DNA from: Promethearchaeota archaeon
GTDB taxonomy: Archaea; Asgardarchaeota; Lokiarchaeia; Sigynarchaeales; SOKP01
DNA length: 42,642 bases
Reading direction: 5' to 3'
Assembly (NCBI GenBank): GCA_030620005.1
Contig: JAUXAJ010000008.1
Span: 1 to 42,642, forward strand
In this document: positions 8,204 through 16,364 of the stretch, one piece after another
Position numbering within the stretch: position 1 is the first letter of the stretch
Layout of the letters: the number at the start of each line of letters is the position of its first letter
The notes under the pieces: model-generated
Told to the model about the DNA's origin: nothing
The model's input: only the letters and a program-made list of their open reading frames with translations
Database searches by the model: none
Position numbers and translations under genes: made by a program

Positions 8204-9217
8204 ATGTCTGAAAAAGAAGAAATTCTATCTAAAAAAGCTTTAATCGTAATAGGTATAACATTTCTATTGATTTTTGTCATCAGCATGATCTTGCTTGGTT
8301 TAGGTCTCAATGAAGCGTTCTATAGCACATCTTCAGGAGTTCGAGCGTTTTTTACAGTGATAACGAATCTTGGAGAACCATTGGTGTTCATAATAATTTC
8401 CGCACTGATATATATTGCGTACGATAAACGGCTAGCTAAAAATTTGGTTTTTAGCTTGATTACTTCGTCCTACATTAATGAAGTTTTGAAAAATATATTT
8501 CAAGATCCAAGGCCACCTGCCAATATAGACGCAAGCGAAATGCATGGTTTTGTTGAAACATCCTACGGATTTCCATCGGGACATTCTCAAACTGCTGTCT
8601 CCTATTGGGGATATTTAGCTTATGGACTTAAGGATAAAGGGAAAAAATACGTCATTCCAGTTATTCTTTCAGTGCTAATTTTCTTAGTCGCAATTTCGAG
8701 AATAATCATCGGAGTTCATGACCTGCAGGATATTTGGGGGGGGCTCTTAATTGGAATTGGATATCTACTCGTCTTCATCTACTTAGAACCAGTTTTCTCC
8801 GAAAAATTCAGCGCTCTTAGTTTGAACGTAAAAATAATATTTGCAATTCTCGTTTCTCTCGTTTTATTTACCATGGGCACCTTATTGTTCCCAGCTACAG
8901 GGTTTGGTTTAGTTTCCAATCCTCCTTTATACACCGATGGTGGTGGTTTTGCCCAGGGAGGAGGTGTGGTTTTAGGATTTGGTGTTGGATACATATTAGA
9001 AAATGAAAAAGTGAATTATGAACCTTCCAGATTGGACACCAAGCAAAAGCTCATCAATATAGTAATAGGAATGCTCATCATTTTTATCGCGTATTTCGGT
9101 CTTGAAGCATTGAAACCAGTGTTTAATTCAGTTATATATAGGTATATAAGGTATGCTCTAATATCATTTATCTTGGCTTACTTATTACCACTATTATTTA
9201 CGAAAATTAATAAATAA
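8204..9217 (+). CDS. PAP2-family membrane lipid phosphatase
   Basis: 337 residues with about eight hydrophobic membrane segments. All three phosphatase motifs of the PAP2/vanadium-haloperoxidase superfamily are intact: K-N-I-F-Q-D-P-R-P (K-x6-R-P), P-S-G-H-S, and S-R-I-I-I-G-V-H-D-L-Q-D (S-R-x5-H-x3-D). It likely dephosphorylates a polyprenyl or archaeal ether-lipid phosphate at the membrane surface. The catalytic region sits in the first 190 residues; the C-terminal half adds more membrane segments and a Gly-rich loop, which makes it longer than the simplest members. It follows hsp20 after 97 bp but probably has its own promoter. A T9 tract just after the stop marks the end of the transcript. 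Confidence 0.9.
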   Translation: MSEKEEILSKKALIVIGITFLLIFVISMILLGLGLNEAFYSTSSGVRAFFTVITNLGEPLVFIIISALIYIAYDKRLAKNLVFSLITSSYINEVLKNIFQDPRPPANIDASEMHGFVETSYGFPSGHSQTAVSYWGYLAYGLKDKGKKYVIPVILSVLIFLVAISRIIIGVHDLQDIWGGLLIGIGYLLVFIYLEPVFSEKFSALSLNVKIIFAILVSLVLFTMGTLLFPATGFGLVSNPPLYTDGGGFAQGGGVVLGFGVGYILENEKVNYEPSRLDTKQKLINIVIGMLIIFIAYFGLEALKPVFNSVIYRYIRYALISFILAYLLPLLFTKINK

Positions 9218-9233
9218 TAAAAAATCAAATCTC

Positions 9234-9242
9234 TTTTTTTTT
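9234..9242 (+). terminator. Oligo-T terminator after the PAP2 gene
   Basis: Nine T in a row begin 17 bp after the PAP2 stop, followed by further T-rich sequence; archaeal RNA polymerase terminates at such tracts without needing a hairpin. Confidence 0.5.
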
Positions 9243-9540
9243 CTTATTATTAGTTTATTTGAATTTTAACCACATGAATTATATTCTTAACAACTCATTC
9301 AGAAGTTTTTATTATTTCTATTCCGTGTAAGATTCCTTTAAATGAAATGCAATATATTTAACTAGAATTTTGTCGGCTCTTTTGACCTTTTCATGAGGAG
9401 TAATAATTCATCTATATAAATATCTTCTCTTATTGAATGCTTTTCAAAACATATAAATAGATGGTAATGCAATTATACTTTAGAATAAAATAAAATAGAA
9501 TTATATGATTAAGGAAGATATTTAAGAAATGATACTAGAG

Positions 9541-9669
9541 ATGGTTGAAAGCGGTCATAACGAAGGTGTTTATATCAATGATATCAACATGCCATCTTAT
9601 CAAATAAAAAAAAGCACGAGAACAAGGATTAAGCGGATTCTAATACAAGAGTTTTCTTTAAATTGGTAG
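9541..9669 (+). CDS. Microprotein A (42 aa), homologous to microprotein B
   Basis: ATG 9541 to TAG 9667-9669; an ATG at 9529 would add four residues. The C-terminal half reads R-I-K-R-I-L-I-Q-E-F-S-L-N-W. A second frame on the opposite strand (9868-9999) ends R-I-L-I-Q-E-F-S-I-N-W-N-E and has nearly the same length. Within R-I-L-I-Q-E-F-S-x-N-W the codons differ at several third positions (CTA/TTA, ATA/ATT, TTT/TTC, TCT/TCC, AAT/AAC) while the residues stay the same, which is the signature of selection on a translated product. The two genes are convergent and 198 bp apart. No family is recognised. The protein is small, basic in the C-terminal half and without a membrane segment. Confidence 0.55.
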   Translation: MVESGHNEGVYINDINMPSYQIKKSTRTRIKRILIQEFSLNW

Positions 9670-10354
9670 GAAAAAAAACAAAACGAAATATCTTGCTAAA
9701 TTAGTAATTTTTTGGTCTCAAGTTTAATAATTAAACAGAATCCTTCATTTAAAGGATTTTATTTTGACTTTTCTATATGAATTAATTTGACCAATTTATT
9801 GAGAGATAATTAAAAAAAGTTATACTTGTATATTTTAAAAAATTTTAATCTCAAACTAAGATGTATATTACTCATTCCAGTTTATGGAGAACTCTTGAAT
9901 TAAAATCCGTTTTATTTTTATCCTTGAGCTATCTTTTATACGAACTCCCTCAATGATGTCAGAATAAACTTCTGGTCGATATAAATCCGATGTAACCATT
10001 TCTAATAACATTATTAATATTATTATTACATTCTTGTTATTTAATATTTATCAATTTTTTCAAACGACAAAAATGAAAATATAATTTCCAACTAAAACAA
10101 CCAATATTATCTAATTTTTTTAACTAAAATATCGAATTAAAGGAAAATATTATTCAATTTTAAGGTCAGAAGAAAAACTTTCAACTAATATGATTGCGTG
10201 AATATAAATTCTTTATTTAATGTCTACTCAAAAATGAGTTATTATCTAAAACGATTGCCAATAGTTTTAGATTCAGATTTAGTCCCCATGATAATTAAAA
10301 ATCTGGTATTAATTTAAAAAAATAAGCGAGACATGACTAAAATTTTCAAAATTA
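9670..10354. other. Remaining gene-poor sequence around the microprotein genes
   Basis: Apart from microprotein B this stretch is AT-rich with no recognisable gene. A 27-codon frame at 10234-10317 (plus) starts M-S-Y-Y-L-K-R-L-P but has no homologue here. The 310 bp before 9541 are likewise empty apart from promoter-like AT-rich sequence. Confidence 0.4.
9868..9999 (-). CDS. Microprotein B (43 aa), homologous to microprotein A
   Basis: Minus-strand ATG at 9999-9997 to TAA at 9870-9868. Begins M-V-T-S-D-L-Y-R-P-E-V-Y and ends R-I-K-I-K-R-I-L-I-Q-E-F-S-I-N-W-N-E. It matches microprotein A over the C-terminal 16 residues, and loosely before that (M-V-x-S, V-Y), with mostly synonymous codon changes. 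This makes both more credible than single short frames would be. Start choice: the M-V-x-S start gives both proteins the same length. Function unknown; a nucleic-acid or protein-binding helix is possible. Confidence 0.55.
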   Translation of the reverse strand: MVTSDLYRPEVYSDIIEGVRIKDSSRIKIKRILIQEFSINWNE

Positions 10355-10840
10355 TTAAAATAACTCCAAATAGGGAGCAATTTTCTCTTTCGCTTCAGGA
10401 TCCTTAATGCTCTCTAAAATGATTTTGGATAATTCCTTTTTCTTTTGAAAGTAGAATTTCATGAACTCTTTTTTCGTCATGTTAGGATATCGTATTTCTA
10501 AAGCAAGGTCTCTATGAGGACACCCGCCTGTTCTCATGCAATAGTAAGAAATTGAGCCAAAACATACTATATCAGAATCCCATCCATTTTCTTTTGAGAA
10601 TTGTTCCTTAATTTTAACAAATTCCTCGGGACTAATTTTCAATTCTTTTAAAATTTCATCTCGTCTGCATTTATACATGAAAGTTAACGAATATCCGGGC
10701 TTGCAACAAAAAGTTAAGGCTCGGTAATCTCCTCTCATGCATATTGGAATGGGAGCATCTTTTTCCCAGCCGGGTATGTCTCGCAGTTTCTTTGGGTCTA
10801 TATCAACCATGTTAAAGGTATAACAATGTCTTTTTGTCAT
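10355..10840 (-). CDS. Cys-rich protein, possibly related to methanogenesis marker protein 9
   Basis: 161 residues, soluble, with eight cysteines at 6, 34, 45, 46, 58, 93, 101 and 107. The blocks I-C-M-R-G-D-Y-R-A-L-T-F-C-C-K-P-G and C-F-G-S-I-S-Y-Y-C-M-R-T-G-G-C-P-H-R-D look like two metal-binding halves and suggest an iron-sulfur or zinc site. The pattern recalls the small Cys-rich domain known as methanogenesis marker 9; this comes from memory of the family and should be treated as tentative. No methyl-coenzyme M reductase gene is in the window. The gene stands alone, upstream in transcription orientation of nothing obvious, and downstream of the tRNA-His gene on the same strand. Confidence 0.5.
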   Translation of the reverse strand: MTKRHCYTFNMVDIDPKKLRDIPGWEKDAPIPICMRGDYRALTFCCKPGYSLTFMYKCRRDEILKELKISPEEFVKIKEQFSKENGWDSDIVCFGSISYYCMRTGGCPHRDLALEIRYPNMTKKEFMKFYFQKKKELSKIILESIKDPEAKEKIAPYLELF

Positions 10841-10994
10841 GCAATTTTTTATTGTTAATAAAAATGATACGTCTGATATTAAGTTACCACTTTAAGAACG
10901 TGGTATCTCATCGTAAAATATTAAATTATAAGAAAATACCTGAATTCTTCTATAGATCATTATAATGAGGGCTCGGAGGGGGTATTGATCCCCC

Positions 10995-11025
10995 TTCTAT
11001 GATGGACACTTCTATTGATCCTCAG
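10995..11025 (-). other. Probable second tRNA-His intron in the variable region (ends approximate)
   Basis: Between base 43 and the T-stem there are 34 nt where a His tRNA needs about 3-5. The segment folds as TGAGGAT...GTCCATCA (one bulged A), with CTA/TAG pairing outside it and bulges G-A-C and A-A-G, a relaxed BHB. The exact cut sites are uncertain by 1-2 nt. A 9-nt direct repeat GGATCAATA (once in the insert, once in the T-arm) makes other registers possible, but those would spoil the T-stem. Confidence 0.6.
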
Positions 11026-11034
11026 TCTAGGGAT

Positions 11035-11068
11035 TTCTACTGCTTAAAATACGAAGCTATTCAAGCAA
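11035..11068 (-). other. Canonical tRNA-His intron (37/38), BHB type
   Basis: 34 nt. The core is a 4-bp helix CTGT (bases 32-35) with GTAG (11037-11040; two G-T pairs), flanked by bulges G-A-T and A-A-A. Cutting after the second base of each bulge leaves A37 joined to A38 and TCCCT, restoring a 7-nt anticodon loop. The inner helix TGCTT/AAGCA is a perfect 5 bp directly beyond the bulges. Confidence 0.85.
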
Positions 11069-11191
11069 TCACAGTCCCCAATTCTACCATTAAACTACCC
11101 GAGCCATATGATAAAAAATATTAAAATCAGGGCTAATAATCATAATTTTTGTTTCTAAAAAAGTTTTATTCATATTTTTTAGACACATCAA

Positions 11192-13222
11192 TTAGTTTTG
11201 AAGGAGAAAATCTTTTCCGAAATGATCAATCATTCTATTGAAAGCCTCTGACGCGGAACCATTTCCCCAGTCGTAGATTGTAAAACTTCCAATTTCCTTG
11301 CCACTAGGTTGAGTTCTTCCAAGATGACCGTAGTTTTCCGTCATGAAGCCAAAATCACTTTCGTTGAAGAAATCCCATGCATTTTCCCATAGTACTTTTG
11401 TTTTAGGATTTTGTGGACAATACATCATGACAAATGAAGCTCGTAAGGCAGCCAATCCTCGTTGAATGTACTCCTTACAATTTAATTCTTCACCATATTG
11501 AACGATCAATTCGGCAAATAAGCTTTGACGCGCGTCGTTCCATTCACCATCAGCGTTCATCACGCCAAAGCCTCCGAGACACTTAACATATATATAAGGA
11601 GGTTGCCACGACGCTTGGGTCATGAGTAGCTCGTCCAAGACTCGTTGACCGAGTATTAAGTATTCTTTTTTTTTGGTAAGATGATAGCATTCTAAGAGCG
11701 CTTCAGCAGTCCAAAACATTGAAAAGTTGCATTGTTTAAAGATATTATTCCGTTTAAACTTTTTTCCCACGTGATCCAAGCCAAACCGGCAACAAGACCA
11801 GTATGTTTCGAAATCTTCCCATCGTCCTTTCGGAATGATCTTTGTAATTATTGAATCCATGGCTTTCAGGGCCGTTTTTTTAAAATTTACTTCTTTAGTT
11901 AATTCGAATAATTTCAAAAGGAACGTTATTGACAAGGATGTTTCTGGTGATTGGTCTAAAACACCCATCGGTTTAAAAGTCTCAAGATCTAGCCACGCGG
12001 GGAAGAATCCATCCGTGTCCTGCAATTGTAATAGCGATTCCGCATATTGTCGTGCGTATTCAAGTAATCGCTCGTCCCTTTCGAGTTCTTCGTGCCATCG
12101 TAGCATGTTTAATGCCGTCCAACTCATGTCTAAAACATGGTATGGTGAAGCTCGAGCGTCTCGAGTAAATGGATTCCTATTCGAATTTCCCCAAAAATAA
12201 TTGTTCCAACTTTTTGACCTGTATACTTTTTTTCCGTTTACATTCGTCAGTCCTAATTCTGTTCCTATTACTGATGGAAAAAATCCATTCTTTTGAGGGA
12301 AACTAAGAGCTAATTCTTTCGTGAGCTTTGCTTTTTCAAGTAAGTCATTATTATTCGTGCGTTTAGCAAGTCTATACAATCCAGATGCGGACCTAAGCGA
12401 ACAAAACCAAGCTTGATTCCAAATAGAACGAAACTCTCTTTCCCAATAAGGTTTAGGATAATTTGGACTTTGACTCGCGTTAACGATAAATACAGGAGCT
12501 CCAACTTTTTTTCCATTAATAACAAATTCTTGCCACACGTGGTCTTTCCATAGATTAAACGCCCAATTATAGGCCATTTCAACATGTTTTGATAAATCTG
12601 GTGAGAGTGGATTGCCATTTTCATATTCTTTTTGACCCCATTTAGACCATAAGAACTCTAATATTCTACGCCATGGATTGTTAGCAATTTCCGTATCTTC
12701 ATGATAAATGATATAAAATCCGAATTGGTTCTTTCCAGCGGGATGTACTGCCCCTTTCCGTTGGGAATGTAACACGTGTTCTTTTACGCGCGTGCAACAC
12801 ATGCCAACTATTAAACGGTTATTTGGTGCGTCTAAATCAAGATACCATCGCGGCTTTTTTTTGTTATAGTGTGATTCTGGATTACTATAAGACATTGTTA
12901 GAAGATCTAAATCGGGAATAACGATCAAAACTTTGTCATTTTTTGATGCTATTAGTGCGGGTGAACGAAACACGTGTTGGTCTACTACATGTCTATCAGT
13001 AGGTGTCAAATGAGGTAACCAATGAAAGTTCGGTTTAAAATCTGGTTTTAACACTATTCGCCAATTATCGTGGTTCATGGGATGCTTTAATTCGTAAGTA
13101 AATATAAAATGCTTAACATTTTCTCCGAATTCATTTATGGTTAAAGAAGGAGTAATTCCTGCTATAGAATCAAATTGCATGTTTACACTTGAATTTTTAA
13201 ATAAAATCCGTTGTTCAATCAT
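11192..13222 (-). CDS. Six-hairpin-glycosidase-like protein, family not identified
   Basis: 676 residues, no signal peptide, so probably cytosolic. Residues about 1-200 look strand-rich (a beta-sandwich type domain). Residues about 210-650 contain regularly spaced helix pairs with blocks such as R-A-S-P-Y-H-V-L-D-M-S-W-T-A-L, Q-D-T-D-G-F-F-P-A-W-L-D, L-D-Q-S-P-E-T-S-L-S, and D-G-E-W-N-D-A-R-Q-S-L-F-A-E, as expected of an (alpha/alpha)6 barrel. Several acidic residues in these blocks could be catalytic. Enzymes of this fold include rhamnosidases, unsaturated uronyl hydrolases and epimerases. With rhaA and an oligogalacturonate lyase nearby, a role on pectin fragments is an attractive inference. 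The start ATG 13222 is followed by a normal soluble N-terminus; the next gene upstream is 150 bp away. Confidence 0.6.
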   Translation of the reverse strand: MIEQRILFKNSSVNMQFDSIAGITPSLTINEFGENVKHFIFTYELKHPMNHDNWRIVLKPDFKPNFHWLPHLTPTDRHVVDQHVFRSPALIASKNDKVLIVIPDLDLLTMSYSNPESHYNKKKPRWYLDLDAPNNRLIVGMCCTRVKEHVLHSQRKGAVHPAGKNQFGFYIIYHEDTEIANNPWRRILEFLWSKWGQKEYENGNPLSPDLSKHVEMAYNWAFNLWKDHVWQEFVINGKKVGAPVFIVNASQSPNYPKPYWEREFRSIWNQAWFCSLRSASGLYRLAKRTNNNDLLEKAKLTKELALSFPQKNGFFPSVIGTELGLTNVNGKKVYRSKSWNNYFWGNSNRNPFTRDARASPYHVLDMSWTALNMLRWHEELERDERLLEYARQYAESLLQLQDTDGFFPAWLDLETFKPMGVLDQSPETSLSITFLLKLFELTKEVNFKKTALKAMDSIITKIIPKGRWEDFETYWSCCRFGLDHVGKKFKRNNIFKQCNFSMFWTAEALLECYHLTKKKEYLILGQRVLDELLMTQASWQPPYIYVKCLGGFGVMNADGEWNDARQSLFAELIVQYGEELNCKEYIQRGLAALRASFVMMYCPQNPKTKVLWENAWDFFNESDFGFMTENYGHLGRTQPSGKEIGSFTIYDWGNGSASEAFNRMIDHFGKDFLLQN

Positions 13223-13371
13223 GTTGCTCTCTGGTTTTTTTTTTTATCTCTATTAATTATCTAACTTATCAAGATCTTAAGCCTAAAAAAGTGATTTAAT
13301 CGATAAAGGATACTATTTGAGAAAAAAACAATAATAATATTAAAAAAAAAATAATTTAAAAATTATTAAGT

Positions 13372-15264
13372 TTAAATTTTGCGTTTCTTATAAATGACCA
13401 ATCCTATAATGCCAATAGCCATGAATATCAGGAAGAAATACCCAAATGGAATCTCAGAAGGCGGCTGTGGTGGCGGTGGTTGTGACAGGTCTAAATCAAA
13501 ATTCCAGTTCCAGTTCCAGTTCCAGTTCCATATTCTCTCTCCGGTAAGTGAATAAAGCGACAGGTGATCTAAAGTAATAGTAATTGTATCTCCGTTAATT
13601 CCAATTGGTACTTGTTGCCATTCCCCTTGTCCCTCGTTAGCTGATTCGTTGAACCACCATAATTCAATGTTTCCAAATACAACACTATCGTAAGTGATTG
13701 TAATGTTTACAAAACCCGAGATGCTACTGATATTGAGCCATAGATCTAGATAGAATATGGTAAAAGGCATTGCGCTTTGAAAAGCTTGTTGAATAAAGGC
13801 CGAAAAAATGAATGTTGTATCTGAAGAAACCGTGATATTTACCGTAATTTCAAAACCGCTCATTCCTACAGGTGTTAAACTCAATTCATGACTAACTCCG
13901 CTAAGTAAAGTCACCATCTGAATAGGAGAATCTTTTAAAAACCAAAAATTAGTAACCCCCGATTCATCATGTTGCCACATGGATCTATCTGTCGTGTAAT
14001 ATAATTGAACTAGTCCGTTTTCATAGTATTTTAACAAGGAATAGTGTTCAGTCGTGCTATTATATAATTTCACCCAGTTCACGCCATTGGTAACATTATC
14101 ATATTGAAAATAATCTTTCACATTATCATACAATCTTGCCATATAATATCCCGAAGGTCCACCGTCAAAACTTTTAGGAATAATGAAGGGAGCGTATGTT
14201 TGTATACCATCACCTAATACAAAAGGATTTTGCTCGTTAGCGGCACCAATATACATATCTGGTTGCTCAACTTCCCATTCTGTTCCTGTCCATCTTGAAT
14301 AATTTGCTTTCACGACCTGTACTGCGAGCATTCCATCCATGCTATCAATATTCTTGTATTCAAATTTTGTTATAGTAAGCTTTTTGTCTTCTGTATAATT
14401 TTTAAGAAATATTTCATCTCCTACTGCCACAACTGGCCACTCTAACTCATTAAGTGGGTTGTAATCGTAAATCCGTGTGTAATCTATATTCTTAGGGGTT
14501 TTTAAATCGTCTGGAGGACCAAAATACGCACGCATCTCTCCATTTGTCAAGATTCCGTGCTCATCATAGACCATGCGAGCATATGTCCCCCAAGTATTGT
14601 TCCAATAATAAATCGAATTGGAAGTAACCGCCATTTTCGCGCCCCACGACCCAATTTGAGAGGAACAAGTCCCATTAGTAAGAAAATAACCGTAAAACCA
14701 GCGAGAGGCATCAGCACACCAGTGAATATCCAAGACATCGGAGCTATTTTTAGGAATAAAAGGAAGTAAAAAGATACCTTGGCCACCGATGGAATCATCA
14801 TTAATATCATATGGCAACATCTTCTCACTAGGGTTAGAGGTAGTATAATTTATTAAGGAGGCGTTAATTATTGGAAAATCGTTCAAATTATCATGTTCTT
14901 TTAATTCATCATCGGTTGTATTCCAATACATTTGTTTTAACATTACTCCATAATAATCTTGATAACCATGTTCTTCGTCTCCAGAGGCATTTATTAAATA
15001 TTTCATGCTTGAAATGTTAAATATTTTAAGTCGTTCTCCTATTTTATTTTCTTCATATTCTTTTTCGATCCAGCCAACAATCGTACCATTATCAAAATCC
15101 CAATAATTCCCCGACTTATCACTTGGTGGTGGTCTTTCCCAATCCATGAAGGGTGGTCCACCTCCTTCGTCTGCGACAACATTTATAACATTCATTGACA
15201 TTAACGAGATTATTGTAATTGAGAATAACATTAATAGGATAAGCGTCATGCTTTTTTTTTTCAT
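13372..15264 (-). CDS. Large membrane-anchored surface protein
   Basis: 630 residues. An N-terminal signal sequence (M-K-K-K followed by about 25 hydrophobic residues, then A-D-E-G-G) and a C-terminal membrane helix (about 602-624) ending Y-K-K-R-K-I show that it is exported and anchored by its C-terminus. The ectodomain is rich in Asn, Tyr, Trp and Thr with many N-x-S/T sites, as expected of a glycosylated archaeal cell-surface protein; no enzyme motif is seen. Just before the anchor lies W-N repeated five times, encoded by a hexanucleotide repeat, then a Pro-rich linker. The signal sequence starts directly at the first ATG. The function could be S-layer-associated, adhesive or substrate-binding. 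Confidence 0.7.
   Translation of the reverse strand: MKKKSMTLILLMLFSITIISLMSMNVINVVADEGGGPPFMDWERPPPSDKSGNYWDFDNGTIVGWIEKEYEENKIGERLKIFNISSMKYLINASGDEEHGYQDYYGVMLKQMYWNTTDDELKEHDNLNDFPIINASLINYTTSNPSEKMLPYDINDDSIGGQGIFLLPFIPKNSSDVLDIHWCADASRWFYGYFLTNGTCSSQIGSWGAKMAVTSNSIYYWNNTWGTYARMVYDEHGILTNGEMRAYFGPPDDLKTPKNIDYTRIYDYNPLNELEWPVVAVGDEIFLKNYTEDKKLTITKFEYKNIDSMDGMLAVQVVKANYSRWTGTEWEVEQPDMYIGAANEQNPFVLGDGIQTYAPFIIPKSFDGGPSGYYMARLYDNVKDYFQYDNVTNGVNWVKLYNSTTEHYSLLKYYENGLVQLYYTTDRSMWQHDESGVTNFWFLKDSPIQMVTLLSGVSHELSLTPVGMSGFEITVNITVSSDTTFIFSAFIQQAFQSAMPFTIFYLDLWLNISSISGFVNITITYDSVVFGNIELWWFNESANEGQGEWQQVPIGINGDTITITLDHLSLYSLTGERIWNWNWNWNWNFDLDLSQPPPPQPPSEIPFGYFFLIFMAIGIIGLVIYKKRKI
13502..13530. repeat. 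Hexanucleotide tandem repeat (TTCCAG, 4.8 copies) inside the surface-protein gene
   Basis: Perfect 6-bp repeat read as alternating Trp-Asn codons on the minus strand, next to the Pro-rich stalk. Unit changes would keep the frame and vary the stalk by two residues per unit. Confidence 0.9.
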
Positions 15265-15563
15265 TATTTATTGCCTCGTATTTTTTTTTTTAACTTAGAT
15301 TTTTAAATGAATATAAGATAAAATTTTTATAAAGTTTTGCCAATAAGTTTGTTACAGATTTGTCTAATATGAAGAATCAAGTACTTTTTGAGTATAATTT
15401 AACAACTTTAATATAATGGTTATATTATTTAAAACTTAGATTATAACACCTTTTTCTTTTAGAAAAATACATCTTAATCCCGGAAAAATCGTGTAGATTA
15501 CATCTTCGCAATTACTTCTTGTTTGACAATATTTCTTCGTATTTTTTCCTATTCAATAGAATT

Positions 15564-16136
15564 TTAATTTAATTTGTTTTCTACTACTTTAATTAAGTAA
15601 TTTAAAAATTGATTTATTGCGTCTTCTAATTTTCCCGAATTATCAACTACAAAATCCGCACCTGGAAGTTTTTGATGAGATCGTGCCCTTTCAATTCTCT
15701 CCTTTAATAGATTTTCTGCTTCTCTTCCCCTATCTTTTATTCTCTGCATTGTTATTTCAAAAGGGACTTCAATAAATACGACTTTTAGGTTTTCATATAA
15801 AGACCTAGCCTCGTCAATAATCATTCTACTCACGTTAACTATAACTGGATGTCCTCCTTTGAGCCACTCGTCTATTTCTATAGGAACACCGTAATCTAAT
15901 CCATAAATATGCCAATGTAAAGCAAATTGTCCAGAATTCTTCATTTCGTTAAATTTTTCTGTAGATATGGAATAATTATCTTCAAATTCCGAAGCGGGTC
16001 TCGTAATGTATCTCGTGGTTAAAAAAACTTGCTTGAAACTTGGTGGATATTTACTTACAGTTCCCGAAATAATTGAATCCTTACCTGATCCTGAGTTTCC
16101 GCAAACCAGAATTAAAATACCAGGAAATTCCTTCAT
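15564..16136 (-). CDS. phnN: PhnN-like ribose 1,5-bisphosphate phosphokinase (guanylate-kinase fold)
   Basis: 190 residues, typical PhnN length. Family role: ATP-dependent conversion of ribose 1,5-bisphosphate to PRPP. Walker A G-N-S-G-S-G-K-D-S is at residues 13-21 with the K-D-S seen in PhnN rather than K-S/T of guanylate kinases. Further matches: R-Y-I-T-R-P-A-S near 42-49, A-L-H-W-H-I-Y-G-L-D-Y-G-V-P-I-E-I, V-N-V-S-R near 101, and D-R-G-R-E near 134. In archaea ribose 1,5-bisphosphate is an intermediate of the AMP phosphorylase/R15P isomerase/type III RuBisCO nucleoside pathway, so this enzyme could link that pathway to PRPP. No phosphonate genes are near. A guanylate kinase role is less likely because the GMP-specific pattern is absent. 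Confidence 0.82.
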   Translation of the reverse strand: MKEFPGILILVCGNSGSGKDSIISGTVSKYPPSFKQVFLTTRYITRPASEFEDNYSISTEKFNEMKNSGQFALHWHIYGLDYGVPIEIDEWLKGGHPVIVNVSRMIIDEARSLYENLKVVFIEVPFEITMQRIKDRGREAENLLKERIERARSHQKLPGADFVVDNSGKLEDAINQFLNYLIKVVENKLN

Positions 16137-16364
16137 CTTTTCACTTTTTTACAAATTCATATTTGAATTCAATCATTTTTAGACAACAATAATGAATTGT
16201 TTACTAAAGATAGTGCTTCTAAGCATTTCATGCGTGTATTTATATAGGAGTTAAATATCTTTAATATTAATATTGATAGATAAATAAATGAATTTCACAT
16301 TAATTTATTTAGGTCTTAAAAAAAGTTTATTCATTTGAAGACTAATAATTCTGGTTAAATTAAC

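Larger units (their letters stand above)
10970..11105 (-). tRNA. tRNA-His (GTG) with two introns
   Basis: Read on the minus strand: G-1, acceptor GCTCGGG, TA at 8-9, D-arm GTTT/AATGGTA/GAAT, anticodon stem GGGGA with loop starting CTGTGA (anticodon GTG), 3' stem TCCCT, T-arm GGGGG-ATCAATA-CCCCC, acceptor TCCGAGC and C73. The encoded G-1 paired with C73 is the His identity mark. CCA is not encoded. A 34-nt intron sits at the canonical site after base 37, and about 30 extra nt in the variable region imply a second intron. The T-loop has A at position 54 and A at 60 instead of the usual T54, while T55, C56 and A58 are kept. Total span 136 nt. Confidence 0.88.

Noticed and set aside
10234..10317. 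27-codon frame M-S-Y-Y-L-K-R-L-P
   Set aside because: No homologue in the window and no start context, unlike the paired microproteins.
10990..11024. 9-nt direct repeat GGATCAATA in the tRNA-His gene as the intron boundaries
   Set aside because: Excision between the repeats would leave a T-stem with two mismatches, while the GGGGG/CCCCC stem is perfect.
12310..12624. 104-codon minus-strand frame inside the glycosidase-like gene
   Set aside because: Overlaps the real reading frame on the same strand, with no start context or family features.
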